A stretch of DNA of 64,000 bases. Source: Peronospora farinosa (lineage: Eukaryota > Oomycota > Peronosporomycetes > Peronosporales > Peronosporaceae). Shown here piece by piece: positions 23,731 to 34,083 of this stretch. The stretch spans positions 1 through 64,000 of the forward strand of contig CANTFK010000710.1 in NCBI GenBank assembly GCA_947646735.1, given 5' to 3'. The translations under genes and the position numbers were made by a program. Below the pieces are notes generated by a model. The model ran no database searches. It was not told where the DNA came from and saw only the letters and a list, made by a program, of their open reading frames with translations. Positions within the stretch are counted from its first letter, which is position 1. Each line of letters begins with the position of its first letter.

Positions 23731-23734
23731 ATAG

Positions 23735-25285
23735 TGTCATCGTCAAGGAGCACAGGCATTTCTTGCCTCGCCTAGCTAAAAACCAGCGCTCCTACCTTTA
23801 TACAATAATCCTACCCAAATGGTGCTGTCTCGAGACCAACCACTACTCAAGCTTCATCCCAAAACCTGAAACAAGTGATAGATTATCTTTGAGTCCGTAT
23901 AATCTTTGGACTGTTACGAAACCATGTCGTCAGACCAATCGTTGCTATAAGCACCATGCACCAGTACATACGCTTGACAATTGTTCTGCTTAACATCTTC
24001 AATGGGGCTCAATAAAGAAGTGAGGAGGAACGACTCCCGCGACCATATGCAAGCTTACCCGGCTGGCTTATCGAATCTCACGGATAGGTCAAGCTGATTT
24101 GCATCAAAGCAATATTGGCAGTTTTTCCAGAACAAGAAGTTCAGCTGAATGGTCATGAATTTTTATAAAAGGACCACAGACTTCAGCTACTGCACTCATT
24201 TGTAATATTTACTGACAGCATGAATCTTCTTCTACACCTACATCATGTAACGAAGCAATTAAGTAGGTTATGGTCGTCTATACTCAGCGAGAACTGAAAT
24301 AGACAGGCTGATCTCGATACACTTGGTCTTAATTTCTGGCTTCCCTAAAATTGAATACACTCTGCAAGCCCGAAACATCCGGCTTGTTCTGTCCATGGCT
24401 ATCATTGACTAAAGTTTAAGACGGCCAAGGATACCGCGCGATGACGTTGTTCGTGATGTACCAATACCTATACCTAGGGTGCTTATGGACTACGCTGTAT
24501 TGCATGTATGCCAAAAGATTTTTGCAGTAGAGTAGTATTAATTGCTAGTGCCATTAACAGCCTTTAAGGGATTTGTGCAACTACCATTTGGAGACTGTAT
24601 CTGGCCTCAAATTTCACAGAAAGATAAGTAATTTGGGGTCAAAACCCATATATTCCGAGGAAATGTAAGATGATAGGCGTAATTTGATATCGCATACTGT
24701 ATTGCCTTCACATGTCGATGGCAACAGCTTGCACCAAACAGGTCCTTATAGCACGCGAGCTCACCGACGCTAATCCGCGAGGATCGTCTTCCTAGCGTAC
24801 CTTGGGAACGATGAATAAAAGATGAAGACATCTACCTATTCTGGACATGGTCCAGATCGTCTCCTCTTAATCGCTGGCTGGTCAAAATCGACAATGTGGG
24901 TGCCTCGTTGTACTAATGACAGTGTAAGTAGAACGTACTGTTATCAGATTAGTCGAGGATGCCCCGTCGTAAACTGCGTTTGGATGCAAAAGTCAAGAAA
25001 ACAGCATGGAAAGAGGCACTGACTAGGAGATCAAGTGATTTTGAGGCGAGACCGGGATCCAAGAGCGTCTTATTAGTTATCCGTGGTGATCATCAAGCAA
25101 GATCCCACCGCTAACCCGGCAATTGCGTCACGAACTGCCGAGTGAAAACCAAGACAGGAGCCCTAAACCGTAGCAAGATTGACATCGCCCCAAAGTCACT
25201 AGAGAAGTGCAAAAATTACGGGCTAACATGGTCAGAAAACGAGACATCCTTACGGGATCGGGAGTGCCTCAATCCAAAGAGTTAC
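23735..25285. other. About 1.55 kb without recognisable gene
   Basis: This stretch lies between the solo LTR and the Gypsy-B 5' LTR. It does not continue the Gypsy-A integrase interrupted at 22412. Short frames (for example 24607-24831 on -) show no motif that I recognise. It may be decayed transposon sequence or the older target DNA. Confidence 0.4.
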
Positions 25286-25925
25286 TCTAACGGGGTTACA
25301 CGACTGTTGTAGCGACTTTCCGAGAGTTTACGGTTGAACTCCCCTCTACATTGCATATAATGCATTTTGATACTTCTCTTTAGAGAGGTATTAAGTATGA
25401 GCGTTAAAATACGGTATTCGGTAATACCGTATCTTATCGATTGGGATTCGATAAATCGATAACGCTGTATTAAGTACATCATACACAGATGTTTAGACGA
25501 TACGTCGTCCAATAGCAAAGTCTGCATATAACAATTACTATTATAGTAATTAATCTAGTGTAGTGTACTTAGAGTAGGACTATTCATAAAATCTTAAAGC
25601 ATAAATAAAATCAGTTTTCATTTTGAGTTTAAGATCACAAGTCGTTCTGACTTGTTCTCTTGTGCACTTCGTGCGTTGGTTCTCTGAACCTTTAAGCTTC
25701 TAGCTTGTTCTTGCACTCTGTGCGTTGGTTCTTTGAACCTTAAGCTTATTGCTTGACTGACTAAAGTCTCTTTCCTCGTTCCTTAGAACAGGGTGACTTT
25801 AAGTCGTTTAATTAGTTCCTTAGAACTAAGTGGCTTTTAGCCTTAAGTCTATTTAGTTCTCTAGAACTAAGAGGCTTCCAGCCTAAAGTCTTCCTCTGGC
25901 TAAAGAGCTGTGCAGCTCCGCTACA
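25286..25925 (+). repeat. Gypsy-B 5' LTR
   Basis: It matches the 3' LTR at 44155-44793 with only scattered differences. It starts TCTAACGG where the 3' LTR has TGTAACGG, so the terminal TG is mutated, and ends GCTACA. Internal near-repeats include the block 'gtgcgttggttct..gaacctt' twice (about 25670 and 25722) and the palindromes TTAGTTC-N4-GAACTAA at 25812-25829 and 25853-25870. The TTGGTAGCAC right after it (25927 onward) is a candidate primer-binding site. Confidence 0.88.
25812..25870. promoter_or_regulatory. Paired palindromes TTAGTTC-N4-GAACTAA in the Gypsy-B LTR
   Basis: Two palindromes of 18 bp with seven-base arms occur 41 bp apart. Both are kept in the 3' LTR (44681-44698 and 44722-44739). 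Such paired palindromes could bind a dimeric regulator; this is inference from symmetry and conservation only. Confidence 0.35.
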
Positions 25926-25985
25926 CTTGGTAGCACTTGTTGGTCAATCCTACACCTAAGTCTTAAAGACTGACCGTCTGTGAGG

Positions 25986-26985
25986 ATGGAGAATCAAAAG
26001 CACCTCTCTGAGGCGCAACGACTCGCGCTAGATAAATTATCTGCGTTCGTCGGGCCCGATAAAATCGAGGCCTTTTTGGCCCAAGGCCCCGAGGTTTTAA
26101 ATGCTCGCCTTGAGGCCTTTATGCGTTATGAGGCAACGCTCCTCGGGCAGGTCCATGACCAGGCAGCGTCAGCCGCGCCTATACAGTACATTCCGGTACC
26201 TGTGACCGATGCAGAGCCAAAGGCTCGTCCACTTGTTTTAAGTGTCAAGACCTTCGAGGGGAAGGAGGGAGAGAACCTTCTCCTCTGGATCCGAGAAGTT
26301 GAAATGGCAATGGATGCCGCCATGCTTGCATCCGATAAGCAACGAGTTGGCTTGGCCATTTCTAAGCTCGGTGGAAGAGCTAGAGAGTGGGCTCTAACGA
26401 GCGGTGTCTCTGTAAATGCTGCATTTCCCACATGGGAGATGCTTAAAAAGCAATTAACTTGTGTGTTTGCACCGCCTAATCAGGCTTATCGTGTGCGCTC
26501 ACGCTTCTTAGCTACCCGACAGGGTAAGAAAGAATTGTCGGACTTTGTCCAAGAGTTAAGAACTCTCATTGCTGATATGCAGCAGGACCCTCTGGCAGAG
26601 ATAGTCCAAATAACCATTTTTATGGAAGGACTTCGCACTGGGGTCGCCAGGACGGAAGTTTTCCGTGTCCAGCCTTTGACTTTCGAAGAGGCAGTAAGCA
26701 TAGCGTTTCACGCTGAATTTAATCTTAAGTCTAATCGATATGGTCTGCCATGGTATCAATCAAATAACTCTAACAGGGCGGAATCCATGGACCTCACTCA
26801 TACTGAAGAAGCGAGCTTCAAGCTGCTGAACAGCAAGGTAACATCCGTAGATGTTACATGTGCGGAAGCATTAGGCATCTCCGCCCTAGTTGTCCGTTGC
26901 GAAAGCAACGTTTAAATCGGCAGAGCCGAAACCCTGCTCCTAACCAAAAGGCGAGCACCGCAGGGGAAAACGTCAGCTCCCAGTA
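25986..26985 (+). pseudogene. gag: Gypsy-B gag with shifted zinc knuckle
   Basis: The ATG at 25986 opens a 309-codon frame to 26915. It has the Gypsy gag core: [24 protein letters not shown] and a C-terminal FEEAVSIAF block. A CCHC knuckle ([14 protein letters not shown], about 26855-26896) lies in another frame overlapping the end, which shows a frameshift just before it. It follows the 5' LTR and leader directly. Confidence 0.8.
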
Positions 26986-27072
26986 GACGCGGGGCGCCCT
27001 ACTGGGAAAGAACTAAGCTCTGTTGAATCTTTAGGAGGTAAAGGTAAACAGGGCTTATCCCCAGGTGGTTGT

Positions 27073-27486
27073 GTGGATGCTTTCATAGGACAAGGTTACA
27101 AGCCAGGCTTGTTGGTTGTGTCGGCAACCGTTAAGAGTTTTGAGAAACCATGGTCAATTTTAGTTGACTCAGGGGCGTCAGGTAATTATGTCCGACGTCG
27201 TTCCCTTGAAGGGAGTAAGCTGTATGCTGAGGCGCTGGAAGCGCAAGAGGGTGACAGTATAACCGTGCGTCTCGCAACAGGTGTACGTGTCACCGTTCCT
27301 AAAGTTCCGCTGAACTTAGGTGTGAAGTTCTTAGACTTCAATAGCGTTGAACGCTGTCTTGTCCTAGATTAGGACTCGAGATAGATATCATTATTGGTAT
27401 GGCCTGGCTGGAACGCCATGAGCCGTGGATCGATTGGAGATCCAAAACTTTAGGCGCCTCGTGCAATGTTCCTAGCGCAGCTTTGT
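27073..27486 (+). pseudogene. Gypsy-B aspartic protease
   Basis: SILVDSGASGNYV carries the catalytic DSG (about 27157-27195). The frame stops at 27370, but the continuation in another frame contains the conserved DIIIGMAWLERHEPWIDW strand (about 27382-27440). One frameshift therefore separates the body from the C-terminal strand. Confidence 0.78.
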
Positions 27487-28390
27487 AGATTCATGAACCC
27501 ACCTTCGCTAAGTAACAGAAGTTCTAGTGGCGCGAGACGTTAATTGAGTCAGTTAGTGTGCTGGACATTGGAGTGTCTGAGTTGATAAACTCCAATGTCA
27601 ACAACAATAGTGTTGAGCAGAGCTCAGCGAAACTTAGTGGAACGGCACGTACTCCGTTGAGTGATACTCAAAGTCATATTGAGACACTGGATGTCGGTAA
27701 TGACATCGGCTCTTGTATAGAGCAATTTAGGACAATGACCTTGTTAGTGATCTTGGCTGTAAATGCGATTCACTGGATGTCGGTAATGACATCGGCTCTT
27801 GTATAGAGCAAGTTAAGGTCGATGACCTTGTTAGTGAAGTCACTGGTACTAGTGACTCACTGGATATCAATATTGACATCGGCCCTCGCATAGGGCAGGT
27901 AAATGACAAGGGGTCTGCTGACCTTGGGGATGATGGTATCCCAAGTACTTTGAAGAGTACGGTCTCGTCAATGAGACGGCAGAGTCGCTCAGATGGCGGC
28001 TGCGAGACGCAAAGCGTCTGTTTTATCGCGTAGTAATGTCAGTGACCAGTTGTACACCCTGGTCAACGGAGTAACAGAAGATGTAGATGGTGAGGCTGAC
28101 CTTGAGGCCCCCCATCAGTAAATGCTCTCTTAGAGCTAGACGAAATGTCTGTGGATGAATTTCATCAAACCTTGAAGGCTGGTGCTCTATCCGATATGGT
28201 GGTCATTCGACCTAACATCGAGCTGAACTCATCCTCGCTTGTCGATGAGACAGTCCTCAAGATACAAAGGCGGCACTAAGTGCACGTAGTGGATCATCTA
28301 TTCTGAAGAACCCTTTAGATCCCTACTATCCTTTAGCTAAGGAATTTCAGGACGTGGTGTGTAACGACCCACCGTCGGTTCTACCACCTG
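27487..28390 (+). other. Gypsy-B protease-RT linker with tandem repeats
   Basis: A linker of about 900 bp with no long open frame. It contains three copies of an 86-87 bp repeat starting at 27685, 27771 and 27858; the first two are nearly identical, the third is diverged. The text resembles a decayed acidic linker ('DVGNDIGSCIEQ') rather than an enzyme domain. Confidence 0.55.
27685..27945 (+). repeat. Three 86-87 bp tandem repeats
   Basis: Each unit begins CACTGGAT and includes GACATCGGC. The period is 86 and then 87 bp. They lie in the protease-RT linker of Gypsy-B. Confidence 0.7.
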
Positions 28391-29279
28391 ATAGGGGTGT
28401 ACGTCATGAAATTGACTAGGTTCCTGGAACCAAATACTGAGTTACACGGCAGTGGCATTTACCCAAAGAACAGTGTGACGTCATTAACGAGTTCTTTCGT
28501 GCAAAGCCCGCGGCGGGTATGGTGCGCGAGAGCAAATCACCGCACTCGACACCCACTTTCTGTGTTAAGAAACCGAATGGTAAATGGCGTATCGTTCATG
28601 CTTATAATAAGCTCAATGCAGCCACTATATCTGCACAGACGCCAATACCTAGAAAGGATGTTCTTCAGAACAATATGGTCGGTTGTACCATGTACAGTGC
28701 GCTCGACTTAGTCGATGCTTATTACCAATTGTCATGCGAGCTAGCGATATTCCGCTTACTGCTGTTAGTACTCCGAGCGGTTGCTCTGGGAGTGGTTGGT
28801 GATGCCCCAGGGGCTATCTAATGCTACGGCTACGTTTAACCGTTTGGTGACGCAATTGATTCGACCCCATCGAAGTTATGCACAGACGTACTTTGATGAC
28901 ATTTTTGTCCATAGTCGAGCTGAGAATGGGCGGTCAGATATTGATAACCATATAGTTCATTTACGATCTGTGCTCGAGTGCATGCGCACTGATAAGCTAT
29001 ATGCTAATACATCTAAGTGCATCTTCGAGGCCGAAGAAATTCCCTTTTTTAGAGTTCTTCGTTGGAAAGAGAGGCCTCAAAGCGGATCCCGCTAAGGTCA
29101 AAGCCATATTCGATTGGGCTGTTCCACAGTCTCAGAAGGACTTGCGTAAATGGCTTGGCCTTGCCAATTACTTACACAAGTACAGCGAGAATTACGCTGA
29201 TATGGCTCGGCCATTATCCAATTTCCTTAAAAAGGATGTGGGTTGGTGTTGGCATGCCGAACATGAGGATGCTTTTTAA
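28391..29279 (+). pseudogene. Gypsy-B reverse transcriptase
   Basis: RT blocks are TFCVKKPNGKWRIVHAYNKLN, YSALDLVDAYYQ (first Asp), LWEWLVMPQGLSNATATFNR and the active site TYFDDIFVHSRAE (about 28886-28924). The text moves between frames near 28740, 28790 and 29045, and an in-frame TAA at 29277 precedes the RNase H frame. It is closely similar to the Gypsy-A RT, including the YFDD active site. Confidence 0.85.
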
Positions 29280-29282
29280 GCG

Positions 29283-29987
29283 GTGGAGGCTAGCCTTCTT
29301 CATGCTCCCATTTTGGCTTTGCCAGACCCTGACCGACCGTTTAGCGTCGTCTGTGACGCGTCGGATTTTGCCATTGGCAGTGATCTGTTACAAACAGATG
29401 ATGAAGGCCGTAAGCGTGTGATCGCTTTTGAATCTCGCCAGCTGAAAGCTGCAGAAAAGAACTTTCCAGTTCATGACAAAGAGCTACTTGCGATGAAGTA
29501 TGCTCTAGCCAAATTCAGATTTCATCTACTGGGCTCAAAGCCTTTTGTTCTCTATACCGATCATGCGTCTTTAAGCACTGCAACTCAGTCATCTCATCTT
29601 TCGCAGAGAATGTCCAGATGGCTGTCATTCTTTGCCGAATATAATTTCGAGGTAAAATATAAGCCGGCCAAGCAAAATGCTTTGGCTGATGCGTTGTCAC
29701 TCAGACCTGACTATGAGCTTACTCATGTTACGATGTTGTCGTCTTCTATCACAGATCTCATTCGTACGGCGTATGCTAAAGATGATCACTGTATAGCGTT
29801 GCTACATGCTCTTGGCAGTGATGAGTTTAAAGACTCGGACATTAAATTGTCGGCACGATTATGTGCGAGCCTCGATCGATATTCTATCGATCAGGGGCTG
29901 TTGTACGATCGTACAGATGTGGCGGATCCTCCGCGTATTGTGGTTCCTCATGACGAGGACCTGAAATATCGTATCCTCTATGAGGTA
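29283..29987 (+). pseudogene. Gypsy-B RNase H and start of integrase, cut by Gypsy-C
   Basis: RNase H catalytic blocks are intact here: SVVCDASDFA, PVHDKELLAMKYAL and VLYTDHASL. The frame continues through ALADALSLRPDYE into the integrase N terminus (PPRIVVPHDEDLKYRILYE) and is cut by the left LTR of Gypsy-C at 29988. The integrase resumes at 40927. Confidence 0.85.
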
Positions 29988-30980
29988 TGTGGTGGAGTGG
30001 GTTCTCAAAATTGTATGATGAGACCCCAAACCACTCACTGTGCCGAACTGCCGACTGTCGGAGGGGGTACCCCGATGCCGCGTATGAACCTTCTCTCACC
30101 TTGTGTACCCGTCGGCTGGGCGGGTTGCACTCTTCAGAGGACTTGGTGACGATGTAGATGTCTGCCTTGAGGGAGGTAGACCTGGGGGGCCTCGAGTGGA
30201 TATGCTTCTCTCGGTGGGCCGGTAGGTGGCCACTCGATCGACCTCGTCTAGAGTGGACTTAGAGCCAAATTCTTCAGGGAGCTTATCCCTGACCTTTTCC
30301 TTCTTGTTTCAGGGGTATTACCTACCTGACCTTTACGTTGCTCCCGGACCTTGAGGTGAGGGAAACCGCTTCCGATAGCGGGTCTTGGGGGGTGTTGCTT
30401 CTCGAACGAGCTCACAGGCCAAATATATCCTGGAGCTCTATTCGCACTTGAACTTCGCTACGCAACTGTCTTCGACGGGGGGCCAAAATATATCCCTTCC
30501 CGGAACAGGTGAGTAACTTAGAACAAGTCCTCCTTGGGTGACGGAGTCGTGCCACGTAGATCGCAAATTGAGTAGTATTTAATATAGCCCTATCCTTCTA
30601 ACTCCTATACTCTATCCTTGCCTGAAGCTCTGATTCCTTGCGCCGACTGGTCTGATCCTTGTATTAGTTGGTCCGGAGTGGCTGAACCCCGAGGGGCCGA
30701 GGTCGACCAACGAGGGACCGGGTCGACCAATGAGGGACCCGGATCTACCAACGAGGGGCCAGGTCGATCAATGAGGGGCCATGATCAACTCCATTTGGTA
30801 CCGGTTAACCGGTATCCTGATACTGATTTTCTTCGGCGGATCCTGCGGATTGTTCTCCACCAACGGTCGTTCCCCTTCGAGGCCCCTGTCTCTCTGGTCC
30901 CCTGTCCCTGACCCACGGCCTATGCTCCGAATCCAACTGGAGTCTGGGACCTCCATATCACTAAATTAGCACTTTCCACA
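29988..30980 (-). repeat. Gypsy-C 3' LTR (left side, 993 bp)
   Basis: Starts TGTGGTGGAGTGG and ends CTTTCCACA on +. It matches the right LTR and the solo LTR at 22417-23730. It has the shortest minisatellite of the three (about 30700-30785, roughly four units). Confidence 0.9.
30700..30785. repeat. Minisatellite in the left Gypsy-C LTR, about 4 units
   Basis: About four units of 20-21 bp of the type 'ggtcgaccaatgagggaccc'. The right LTR has about ten units at the same place. Confidence 0.8.
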
Positions 30981-31285
30981 GCCGCCCCCTGCACTTGCTC
31001 AATCGTACAACGGATTGAGCACGCGCATGTCTTCACTTCCTTCGTCACGTAGGTCCTTTCCTGTCCCCTTTGTTGCTCATCCATCTTCTTTCTCCTCTTG
31101 CCATGATTTCCTCTGTTCTAGTTGATCTTGGTAATCTTTCTCCTTTGTTCTCCATTCTTCTATACTCCTAACTCGTGGAAGTTCGAGGTCGCCCCGCAGG
31201 CGACCCAAGTCTTCCAACGAGGGGCTGGGCCGACCATTGAGGGACTCGGTCCACCTTCTAAGAAACTTGCTACCTTCTGCTAGTT

Positions 31286-32026
31286 TTAGTGGCTTTGCAT
31301 TACTTCGAAGCGTTTATGGCTTGTCTTCTTGCGCTCGAAGTCCCGGAGTAAGGCTCCGCAATTCAGATCCACTTCGTCCACCCATGAGGGGTCAGGGCGT
31401 CCCTTCCATTTCACGAGGAATTCTCGTTGTTGCCTCTCATACCGAGTCTTCTTGCCTGTACGACTCTCTAAAATTTCTTCGACTTCATACTCGCCCTCTT
31501 CCAATTCCCGCACCTAGCTGTCTTCTGGTAGCAGACATTCGTCGAAGTCGACTCGATCCGTTCCATCCACTTTCAGCTCGCTGTTAGGTCGATCGGGGAA
31601 CTCTCTGACGGGCTTGAGCTTGGAGATGTGCACGATTGGGAATAGTCTGTATTCTGTACCTCGTAACTCCAGACGTACTGCATGATCTCCGACTAACTCC
31701 TGGACTCGGAACGGTCCATGCCATAGGTGGGCCAATTTCTTGGCATACCCCTCTTTCACCCGGTCTAAGTATAGCCATACACGGGCCCCTGGCTGAATTT
31801 CATGGCCGACTACCTCTTCATTTTGCGCTTGCACCCGAGCCTGACTAGCCGCCCGTAGGTTCTCGTTGACTTGGTCTCTTGCTCGCTGATAGTGACTCTG
31901 AATCCGATATCTCCATCTCCGAGGTCCTGATTCTCGACTTCGAGTGTTCACCACCGGTAACATAGTCTCAAGAGTGGTCCTAGAATCCCATCCATGTACC
32001 AGATAGAACGGTGTTTCCTCCCGCAC
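31286..32026 (-). pseudogene. Gypsy-C integrase C terminus and chromodomain
   Basis: The upstream part (32026-31514) is the integrase C-terminal region with a GPFRV-type block (HLWHGPFRVQELVG) and FPIVHISKLKPV. After one in-frame TAG at 31514-31516 the same frame continues with a chromodomain (YEVEEILESR..REFLVKWKGRPDPSWV), which in chromodomain elements guides integration to marked chromatin. The only break is the stop codon. Confidence 0.82.
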
Positions 32027-32077
32027 TCTGTCTTAAGCCGTGTTTAACGCGAACGTTAACCGTTCCGCGTATTCATC

Positions 32078-32740
32078 TCATTCTCGCTGTCCCACGTCGG
32101 CTACATACATCTTGAGCGATCTTGTTAGAGTCTGGACCATTCTCTCCGCAGTGCCGTTCGCTTGAGGTCGGTAGGCCATGGTCGCTCTCTGACGTTGACC
32201 CACGATACGACTGAACGCTCGGAAGAAGTCCGACATAAACCCCGGTTCCCGATCGTGACGGATCGTCTCACTGGCGCCAAAACGGCGGAAAACGCATTCT
32301 TCATACCCCTCAGCTTCTGTCTGGGCTGTCCGCGACACACTAGCTTTAGCCATCACATAACCTGTGAACAGGTCGACCCAGATCAGTAGTTCCGTATTTC
32401 CTTTATGCGACTTGGGGAGAAATGGTATGTGGTCCATCGCGATAATTTGGAAGGGGTACGTCGCTTCATCATTCCCGGGAGACTTCCCTTGTAAAGTGGG
32501 CCTCCCTTTCCCAGTCTCGCAATTCATGCACTGACCCACATATATCTGAACACTCCGGAACAGACCCCTCCAATGACAATATGGTCGGATCCGATGATAA
32601 GTACGCCCGATTCCATGATGGCCGTCTTCCAAACTCGTATGATAATGATGGAGGACGTCGGCTTGGAGACTCTCAGGCATCACCAATCTGGCAGTTATGT
32701 ATCGATCGTCTCCCTTGATTCTCTGGCCGGGACAGTACAC
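32078..32740 (-). pseudogene. Gypsy-C integrase, zinc-binding and catalytic core
   Basis: The HHCC domain is visible (HHYHTSLEDGHHGIGRTYHRI..CMNCETGKG). The catalytic core shows the first Asp (IIAMDHIPF), the second Asp region (IRHDREPGFMSDF) and the Glu in YRPQANGTAERM. The frame of 220 codons is uninterrupted but separated by short breaks from the preceding linker and the following C-terminal part. Confidence 0.85.
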
Positions 32741-32752
32741 CAGCAGTCTTCT

Positions 32753-33160
32753 TCACTTATCTCGTAATCTTCCGACATTCTGCTGCAGTTTCTGGCCGCT
32801 CTCACTGACAAGTATTTCCAGTCTCCCTTTAAAATATGCCTTCAACTCGCGTACCCAGCTCTTCTCTTCTTGCGCATCTCGGATCCTATCCATCCGGAGT
32901 TGTTGTACCACATCTTCTTGCATGACCTCTCCCGATATTTTGACGGGTAACCGTGATCTTGTCACCGCAGATACCTTGACCGACTGACCTCGGTCTCTAG
33001 GGACCAACACCTCTGGCAGCCGATTAATTGTTTCTAGACCAGACCACTCTACTCTCGGTATCGACTCGACCCCTTGCTGCTGATGTAAAGCCGCACTGGC
33101 CAACTGTCTTCGCTCTGATTCCAGTCTCGTTTCACATGTAAGACTGCATGGGTGGTCCAC
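32753..33160 (-). pseudogene. Gypsy-C RNase H-integrase linker
   Basis: A 135-codon frame rich in charged residues (RDAQEEKSWVRELKAYFKG) between the second RNase H and the integrase. It overlaps the end of the RNase H frame, pointing to a frameshift near 33060. No catalytic motif is seen. Confidence 0.55.
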
Positions 33161-34074
33161 GACTGGAGCTTACTCAACGCCTTGGCCCGCAACGGGGATA
33201 AACCTGAAGCTTTGCATTCAATCTCTCCACGCATCTGTCTTATAACCAGATTGGAGTCTCCACAAAGAATTAAACGCCGTCGCTCCATTGGCTCCAACAT
33301 GTCAAAGCCCAGTAACATGCCCTCATATTCAGCTTCATTCACCGTAGACTTGTCGAGATATTTTGATGAAGCTGCGACTATAGTCCATGCAGGGAGTCTC
33401 CACACAATAGCGCTGCAGGCACCTCCCCCTTGCTTCACCCGGGCCGACCCATCGAAACTCATCACATACAGTTCTTCATTTAGTTCCACTGCGAGCGTCG
33501 GTAGGTCGACCGTCTGCCTGGATTGCTTCTTGGAATAAATTGATGACAGAATTGAGTTTACATTCTCTCGAGGCTTAATACTGGCTGCTAACGCCCCCAG
33601 TACCTGGTCCTCGCATTTCTTGCATTTCACAATCTCCAAAGTCCACTGTGACAACAGAGCGGCCCAATTTCCCAAGCGACCTTGCAACCCCGAAGACTTC
33701 ACTAGCCAGGCTAGTGTAGAATGTCTCGTCAGAACCTTGAGAGGTCGGGTGACCAACATCGTGAAGCAAGTTTCCAATATTCGTAACAACGCCAACATTT
33801 CCTTTTCCACTGTACTATAGTTCACCTCGTTTGACTTGAGGGTTCGGCTCGTAAACATTACCGGCATGTACATGCCGTCGTAATTCTGCACCAACGACGC
33901 CGAGATAGCCCAATCACTTGCGTAGACAATGATGACCGCCTCTCTAGCCGGGTCGAAATGTCGTAGGATGGGCGCCGTAGCAATCTTGTTCTTGAGCATG
34001 GCAAACGCTACTTGTACCGTCGACCATTTTCCTTCGTCGTCTTCCTGGGCCGCCACTTCCTCGTTAGCCTTCAA
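33049..34074 (-). CDS. Gypsy-C Ty3-type RNase H (tether-like) plus archaeal-type RNase H
   Basis: The 341-aa frame has two RNase H domains. The first (residues about 45-150) is the Ty3-type: VIIVYASDWAIS and VEKEMLAL are kept, but the usual YTDH block reads LTRHSTL, so a catalytic Asp is replaced by Arg. The second (about residues 195-325) has the pattern of an archaeal-type RNase H: MSFDGSAR, NEAEYEGML, CGDSNLVIRQM and HVKRDWNQSED, which gives Asp, Glu, Asp and a final Asp. Dual RNase H elements with a degenerate first domain are known from some oomycete and plant Ty3/Gypsy lineages and parallel the retroviral connection domain. It belongs to the pol polyprotein, so the frame is a pol fragment and not a separate gene; the start is not a true start. 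Confidence 0.78.
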   Translation of the reverse strand: MKANEEVAAQEDDEGKWSTVQVAFAMLKNKIATAPILRHFDPAREAVIIVYASDWAISASLVQNYDGMYMPVMFTSRTLKSNEVNYSTVEKEMLALLRILETCFTMLVTRPLKVLTRHSTLAWLVKSSGLQGRLGNWAALLSQWTLEIVKCKKCEDQVLGALAASIKPRENVNSILSSIYSKKQSRQTVDLPTLAVELNEELYVMSFDGSARVKQGGGACSAIVWRLPAWTIVAASSKYLDKSTVNEAEYEGMLLGFDMLEPMERRRLILCGDSNLVIRQMRGEIECKASGLSPLRAKALSKLQSWTTHAVLHVKRDWNQSEDSWPVRLYISSKGSSRYRE

Positions 34075-34083
34075 TTTGCACCT

